Shown here one piece after another: positions 58,270 to 64,000 of a stretch of 64,000 nucleotides of DNA (position 1 is the first letter of the stretch; every line of letters begins with the position of its first letter). A program made the translations under genes and the position numbers. The notes under the pieces were generated by a model. It did not search any database. It was not told where the DNA came from and saw nothing but the letters and a program-made list of their open reading frames with translations. The DNA is from Mya arenaria (lineage: Eukaryota > Mollusca > Bivalvia > Myida > Myidae): the NCBI RefSeq assembly GCF_026914265.1, contig NC_069130.1:12885700-12949699 (forward strand). The letters are read 5' to 3'.

Positions 58270-61005
58270 ATGATGCAGTACAAACGGCAGAATTCCAAAA
58301 TAAACGTTTACGTTACAATGGAAGAACAGCATACGCAGGTTGTTCCGTCAGTGGTACCCACCGTTGTTAGCGGATTATTTGATATTTCAGAGTCAGATGA
58401 AAACAGTGACTATTCAACGTCAGATAATGTTGGACATTGCAGCACAATTAACGCAACTGACATTAGATCTGATGCAAGTTCTGTGAACAGTGACGGAAAA
58501 TACTTAAATTCTAATGGTGCATGTGGATATACAAATACAAGTTATAACTCTGACGTCATTTTGTCAGATTCGAACAGTGAGGACGCTGATGACGTCTCGC
58601 GACGCCAGCTTCAAGAAAACGGATTGACGCCGTTTATTAAAGAGGAACTGAAATATTCAATTCAGACAAAACGGTTAAAAGAGGGAAAGCAGGAATTGAA
58701 AGTGACATTTAGTCCCCCACCGGAAGATGTGGTATGCATTTGTGTCATTCGGAACACCTCAGCAATTTTCCATCGAAAACAACCTCGGATGTATATGACC
58801 GCCTGATTATGTCAGAATTCTCTGTATTAAACTACGCTGATGTAGATCGCGTAGTGAGTTCACTACAGCAGTTAAACCGGATGATTTTACTATGGGGAAT
58901 TTTAATTATTTATGCAATAGTACACTTCACTGACAATCGATTTGAACTTAGTGAACATAAAATACAAGTTAAAACGCTAAATTCTGAAGGCTGTAGGCGG
59001 ATGTGTATTCATAGTATAACATTCCGTTATAGACGGAAGTACGTTCATAGAACGTTGATGTATTTGTTCGGTAATATGCAAATAATCAAAGCCCGGGCTC
59101 CGTGTGGATTGAGAATTTACTGTATATAAAGACCAGTGGACCGCTTTATGGTCAAGTAGGCTTTTCCCTGAATGGATTTGTTGCGTCTTTGACGTCGCAC
59201 GTTACAATTAACTCAAATTATAACTTGAACTTTTACGAACTACTTCTAATGCTGTACCGGCATACATCAGAGGTTGTTTTCAATGGGAAATAACCGAGGA
59301 TTTCCGAATAGTATTTCTGTCAAATGGAGCAAAATTAATTAACCACCATTAATTCATTATTTGCGATTCAGATATTGTACATAGTCTATAATTAGACGTT
59401 ATGTTTTGGAATCATTTTTTCTTTGAGAATTTTGCAATATCAACAATCTTTATTAATAAACCCAAAACACACATCAACTGTCGACTTACGAACAGTTTTG
59501 ACCTATATTATACAATTCATCTATACATAATTATGACAACAAATACAAAACGAAAAATTCGATATTTCCCATTTTCTAGTCTTAATATGTGAATTCCGTA
59601 TGTCAGTCGTTTCCGGATTGGTATTTTTTGAATATTTTTACGAGTGTTTCTCGTAGAAACGTGGAAAATCATAAAGTATTTGAAATCAATTTAAAATGGT
59701 TCGACATGTTAAAACATATATTAAAATGTAAAATAAGTTCGTCAGAATTATAAGCAAAATGTAAACCATTTGAACTCCTATCTTTCATAGAGTAAGCGGA
59801 AAATTCGATGTTAACTTCTTATACGACAAATAACATTTAATGTCTATCCAATACAAATGCATCCTCTTTAACTAACCCGGATGCTGTTACAGCTTACACC
59901 AGAAGAGGAAGAGCGTGTGGTAAAACGGCGCGTGCAGAATAGAATGGCCGCGCGCCGCTTCAGGGACAAACAGAAAGACAGAGCCCACACATTACAAAAG
60001 GTAAATTTGATAAACAATCAATAAATTTTGTTTTTTTTCTAATTAATTATTAATATACATTTTGGTATTACCGGTACTTACAATAAAACATTGACTTTAT
60101 AAAAGAATGTTCATTTATTTTCGCATTTCATCTGCTTTGACTGTAGCGTTATTGACCTCGAAGTACTGCTTCTTAAAAACCGTAGGGCTAAATTAATGTG
60201 TTGGATTTTTATGCGGTAAAAAAGCCTTAACATCAAACATATTTTAAATAGCAACATAAATCGACATGACAATGAACCAGTTTTGAACAAAAACCTTTTC
60301 TGTTTTCGATATTATCGGAATGCTTCCATGAAATAGGACTGGTGTTTGTATTTGTTGGAAATCACGTTGAAGCGAAATGTTCATTCATGGAAAACCCAAA
60401 TCAATCCTTAATTTAAATAGTACTCAAATTCAAAGGTGTGTCGTGTCGATTAAGTTTCTATTGTCTGCTTATCAGAGCATGCATGTTACACGATGCATGT
60501 TAAGGCGTGCTCATAAAATGAGAGTAACTTTATTATTCATTCTGTTGCTTGTAAATTGTGTACGAATTTATAGTTCACCTTATCGTGTCCAAAAAATGGA
60601 ACAAACTATTAATTGAACAAAGATTAGAATATATATATATGTATGAATGTATTTGTTTTATCACTTTAAATACATATAAAAATAAAATCACAGGCATACA
60701 GTAGGTTATGATATCACGTGACATGTCCATGAAGTAATTGATACTAATTATAACAATGTACACATAAAATACCCATTGCATAATAATATACATGGATTTG
60801 TATTTGTTTTCGCCTATATCTTATGAAATAATTTCCATGTTTTCAGGAGTGTCATAGACTAGAAAGCATTCAGACAGATTTGAGGTACGAACTGGCGCAG
60901 GTACGAAAAGAAAGGGACGAATTCCGCCAGGCGCTTGATAAACACATGGCCGTCTGCCCGCTACAGTTTCCCGCGCTTTTCTATGCTTCAACTTCGAACG
61001 CTTGA
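58270..61005 (+). CDS. bZIP transcription factor copy F, intact
   Basis: Coding exons 58270-58731, 59893-60000 and 60847-61005, phase 0; 242 residues. Begins MMQYKRQNSKINVYVTMEEQ; the true start could be the second, third or MEEQ Met. Exon 1 carries SDSNSEDADDVSRRQ and LTPFIKEELKYSIQTKRL. Exon 2 carries LTPEEEERVVKRR and NRMAARRFR, and exon 3 the zipper, HMAVCPLQ and the tail FPALFYASTSNA. Closest to A (exons 2-3) and to B (exon 1). A perfect CRE, TGACGTCA, lies in exon 1 (58551). Intron 2 shows the empty site of the fold-back element found in B. Confidence 0.85.
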
Positions 61006-61809
61006 CATGTGAACGCTGTCAACTATTATTAGAAACAGATGTCAACATTTTACCTCGAAGCAGCTGATGACAGGAACACGTCTTCACGGTTTTCCCTGAA
61101 ATTGCATTCGGGAGTTACAAAAAAGATATTGTTTTCGATGTCCCGACATACACCAGTCATCTGCTTTTTACCTATTTTTCTCATCTTTTGAGATACGTCG
61201 GTATTCAGGAAATTCGTGTAGACAAAATGGCGACGGTTTCAGTCAGTGAAAAAAGGATATTCAAACACACTCTACTTCAAATGAATACTGAACATATATA
61301 TATATTTATATCCCGACGACCTACCTTACCTGTGTATTATGGTTGTGAAATAAGTAAACAAACATTTATAAACGTTTCGAAACTGAAATATACAAAATGT
61401 TTTATAATGTTGACCTGCCCAGCCTTTTAGTGATTACATGATGAATGAATTAGTCATTAACTTAGTCAAATTTATTTCCAAATTAACATATAAAATCAAA
61501 TTACTATGTATTGTTAAGAAAAGAAACGGCATGTTGAGAATGTTGAAATATATATTCGCCATATCATTTGTTAGTACACATGTATTTAAAATCGGCATCA
61601 TTTCTACTTTGTTAACGCACAGATATGTTCGCCATATCATTTGAAAGTATTTAAAACTGGCATTATTTCTACTTTGTTAACGCAAAATTATACAAACGCG
61701 CTTATTTATGTATTTGTTGTTACACTTTTTCAAAATAAAATAAAAAAATACACACCATAAAGTGTTATTTTTTATATAAACGACCAACATTTGCTTACTG
61801 ATATTTTAA
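61006..61809 (+). other. 3' flank of copy F
   Basis: Counterpart of 1079-1911, with two 63-bp units near 61550-61685 and AATAAA near 61735. No gene. Confidence 0.5.
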
Positions 61810-62152
61810 AGCTGCACTCTCACAGATTGAACGTTTTGACAACTTTTTGATTTTTTTTCTTGGAACGAGGCAATTCTTGTGACAATGCATGGAAACCAGT
61901 TATATATGACTGCTGGCGAAAAAATAGATCGCAGATTTTTATATTTAAGGTCAAAAATTGATGTTTTGTGCATTTTTTTTTTAAACCACCATTAAACATT
62001 AGTTTTCGAACGGAAATATGAAAATCTGCTATCTGGTCTTTTGTCAGCAGTCTTATATCACTGGTTTGCTGATATTTACGCAAAAAATTGCTCATTCCAA
62101 GACAAAAAAATAAAAAAAGCTGTGAAAACTGTAAATCTGTGAGAGTGCAGCT
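61810..62152. mobile_element. TTAA MITE behind copy F
   Basis: Counterpart of 1916-2249, TTAA at 61806-61809 and 62153-62156. Confidence 0.85.
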
Positions 62153-62339
62153 TTAAGTCCTATTTTCACTTTGTTTGGGTGGAATATTTTGCTCATTTAT
62201 GAGAACAGCTGTATTAAATTCTGCACGAGCGGAGGATTTAATACATGTTGTGTTCTTGTGGGAGTGAGTTGTTTAAATTAATTTATTTTACAACGAATTT
62301 GAAACAAGTTATTACAACGTTATATTGATCACTCTCGTG

Positions 62340-62522
62340 CGAGAGTGTGGTCTTGTTATGTGTGGGAAACCGGAGATCCGGAGGAAATTTGTCTAACAAG
62401 GGTGACCACAAACCAAACTCACATGCGCCCATGCTGGCAATCGAATCAGGATTGCTTACGTGAGAAGCGAGTGTGCTAACTACATCACTAACCGGACAAC
62501 CTAGCTAACCTAGACCTCCATT
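62340..62522 (-). mobile_element. tRNA-derived SINE
   Basis: Counterpart of 2430-2622; head and core readable on the minus strand. Confidence 0.65.
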
Positions 62523-62527
62523 ATTAC

Positions 62528-63285
62528 ATGTTACCTGTAGCTACACGCCGTGTACGTGAACTTATACCTGTAGCTACACGCCGTGTCACTGACGTGAAAT
62601 TATACCTGTAGCCACACGCCGTGAACGTGAAATTATACCTGTAGCTACACGCCGTGTACGTGAACTTATACCTGTAGCTACACGCCGTGTCACTGACGTG
62701 AAATTATACCTGTAGCTATACACGCTGTGAACGTGAAATTATACCTGTAGCTACACGCCGTGTCACTGACGTGAAATTATACCTGTAGCTACACGCCGTG
62801 TACGTGAACTTATACCTGTAGCTACACGCCGTGTCACTGACGTGAAATTATACCTGTAGCCACACGCCGTGAACGTGAACTTATACCTGTAGTTACACGC
62901 CTTGTCACTGACGTGAAATTATACCTGTAGCTACACGCCGTGTACGTGAACTTATACCTGTAGCTTCACGCCGTGTACGTGAAATAATACCTGTAGCTAC
63001 ACGACGTGTACTTGAAATAATACCCGTGAAGCTACATGACGTGTACGTGAACTTATACCTGTAGCTACACGTCTTGTACGTTAACTTATGCCTTTAGGTG
63101 CACGCCATGTACGTGAACTTATACTAATAGTTTCACTACGTATACGTGAATTTATACTTGTAGGTACACGACATATACGTGTACTTATACCAGTAGTAAC
63201 ACGCCGAGTCATGACGTGAACTTATACCTGTAGGTACACCACATACACGTGAACTTATACGTATGTAGCTACAGGAACTTGAATG
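62528..63285 (+). repeat. 33/38-bp minisatellite, array 3
   Basis: Counterpart of array 1, about 150 bp shorter, with the same order of variant units at its end. Confidence 0.9.
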
Positions 63286-63848
63286 TGAAGCTAAAACATA
63301 AAAAGGCATCAAGAGGAGTACAGTACATGACATAAATCGTGCCTGCGCAAGCTCATAACGAAAACTATTGGCCCTTATCGCCCATGTTTGATTCAGACGC
63401 TACTATTTCATATTCAAGGTTAGTAACTCCGGTATGTATCAGGTATGATACAATTTTGATTTTGTCCCCTAGGCCATTGAACATCGTGATCTGATATAAA
63501 TGGCACCTGTAAAAAGTAGGACGTTTCAAGTAATTGTGAAATAGGTCCTCGTTATTTCATCAACGTTAATACAAAGGTATTAAACAGGCTTAGAAGCATG
63601 TTCAAATTAATCACATAATTAAGTTAATCTCATAGTCACGTTCTCATTAATCAAATGAATGGGGATCATTTTACCAAGCATATGATGAAATATAAATTGG
63701 GAACCCAGTAAAATAGTTTTACATCAGTCATATATATATATATATATATATGACTGATGTAAAACTATTTTATATATATGAGTGTGCTTTTCTAAACAAC
63801 TAGATGCTACTGTTAAGTAGGATTTCTCATATAGGTTCTGAAATATTC

Positions 63849-63909
<61 letters not shown>

Positions 63910-63955
63910 TTAATAATTTTTATTATAATAAAACGTTCCGGTTGCCACTCATTTC
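63286..63955 (+). other. AT-rich flank with hairpin and (TAA)n
   Basis: Counterpart of 3541-4181. The hairpin lies around 63712-63773 and a longer (TAA)n around 63850-63908. Ends in the LTR target sequence ATTTC. Confidence 0.6.
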
Positions 63956-64000
63956 TGTTATGTTATGAAGAACGACTGCATGTGTTCTAACTATTTATTA
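63956..64000 (-). mobile_element. Start of a third LTR-element copy, cut by window end
   Basis: 45 bp identical to the outer end of the LTR at 4182 (TGTTATGTTATGAAGAACGA), after the same ATTTC target sequence. Confidence 0.85.

Larger units (their letters stand above)
59387..64000 (+). repeat. Direct repeat of the window's first 4.2 kb
   Basis: Collinear and nearly identical with 1-4226: intron 1 onwards of the bZIP gene, TTAA MITE, SINE, 33/38-bp array, AT hairpin, (TAA)n and the same LTR junction. Main differences are a gap of about 540 bp in intron 2 of A, array length and microsatellite length. The offset between the two at their start is 59,386 bp. Confidence 0.9.

Overview
The window looks like AT-rich nuclear DNA of a bivalve mollusc. 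The grounds are a Ty3/Gypsy element with a leucine-tRNA-type primer site (the kind carried by bivalve Steamer-like elements), tRNA-derived SINEs with a core of the type seen in molluscs, several MITE families, a LINE, many minisatellites and small phase-0 introns. The species call is inference; no bacterial or organellar features were seen.

The locus is an amplified family of one small bZIP transcription-factor gene that resembles ATF3/Fos. Each gene has an acidic first coding exon (130-154 codons), a 108-nt exon with the DNA-binding basic region, and a last exon with the leucine zipper and a short tail. Eight loci are present: A (+, exons 2-3 only, 509-1078), B (+, 8662-11581), C (+, truncated exon 1, 14078-14466), D (-, 18547-20549), B' (-, 23250-26193, nonsense-mutated), E (-, 35166-41749), E' (+, 44402-52435) and F (+, 58270-61005). 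B, D, E, E' and F look intact by eye.

The copies sit in two large imperfect palindromes. Palindrome 1 has arms 3829-14466 and 20161-31193 around a 5.7 kb spacer. Each arm carries the same LTR-element insertion (identical 5-bp target duplication), a B gene, a fold-back element in intron 2, a 63-bp minisatellite, a SINE and exon 1 of C or D. Palindrome 2 has arms 34300-42284 and 43872-53300 around a 1.6 kb spacer. Each arm carries an E gene whose first intron holds, on the opposite strand, a spliced transposase-like gene. A LINE remnant lies between the palindromes. The first 4.2 kb of the window is repeated in direct orientation in the last 4.6 kb, including the start of a third copy of the same LTR insertion.

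Intergenic DNA is mostly repeats: a 33/38-bp minisatellite upstream of B, upstream of F and again downstream of F, a 51-bp and a 20-bp minisatellite, AT hairpins, and MITEs whose empty sites are visible in sister copies. The long open frames of the 33-bp and 51-bp arrays are by-products of units divisible by three, not convincing genes.

How the genes work together: the bZIP paralogues could homodimerise, or dimerise with one another or with Jun-type partners. A phenylalanine replaces the usual cysteine in the basic region of every copy, so their DNA preference may differ from ordinary ATF3/Fos. That is a prediction from sequence.
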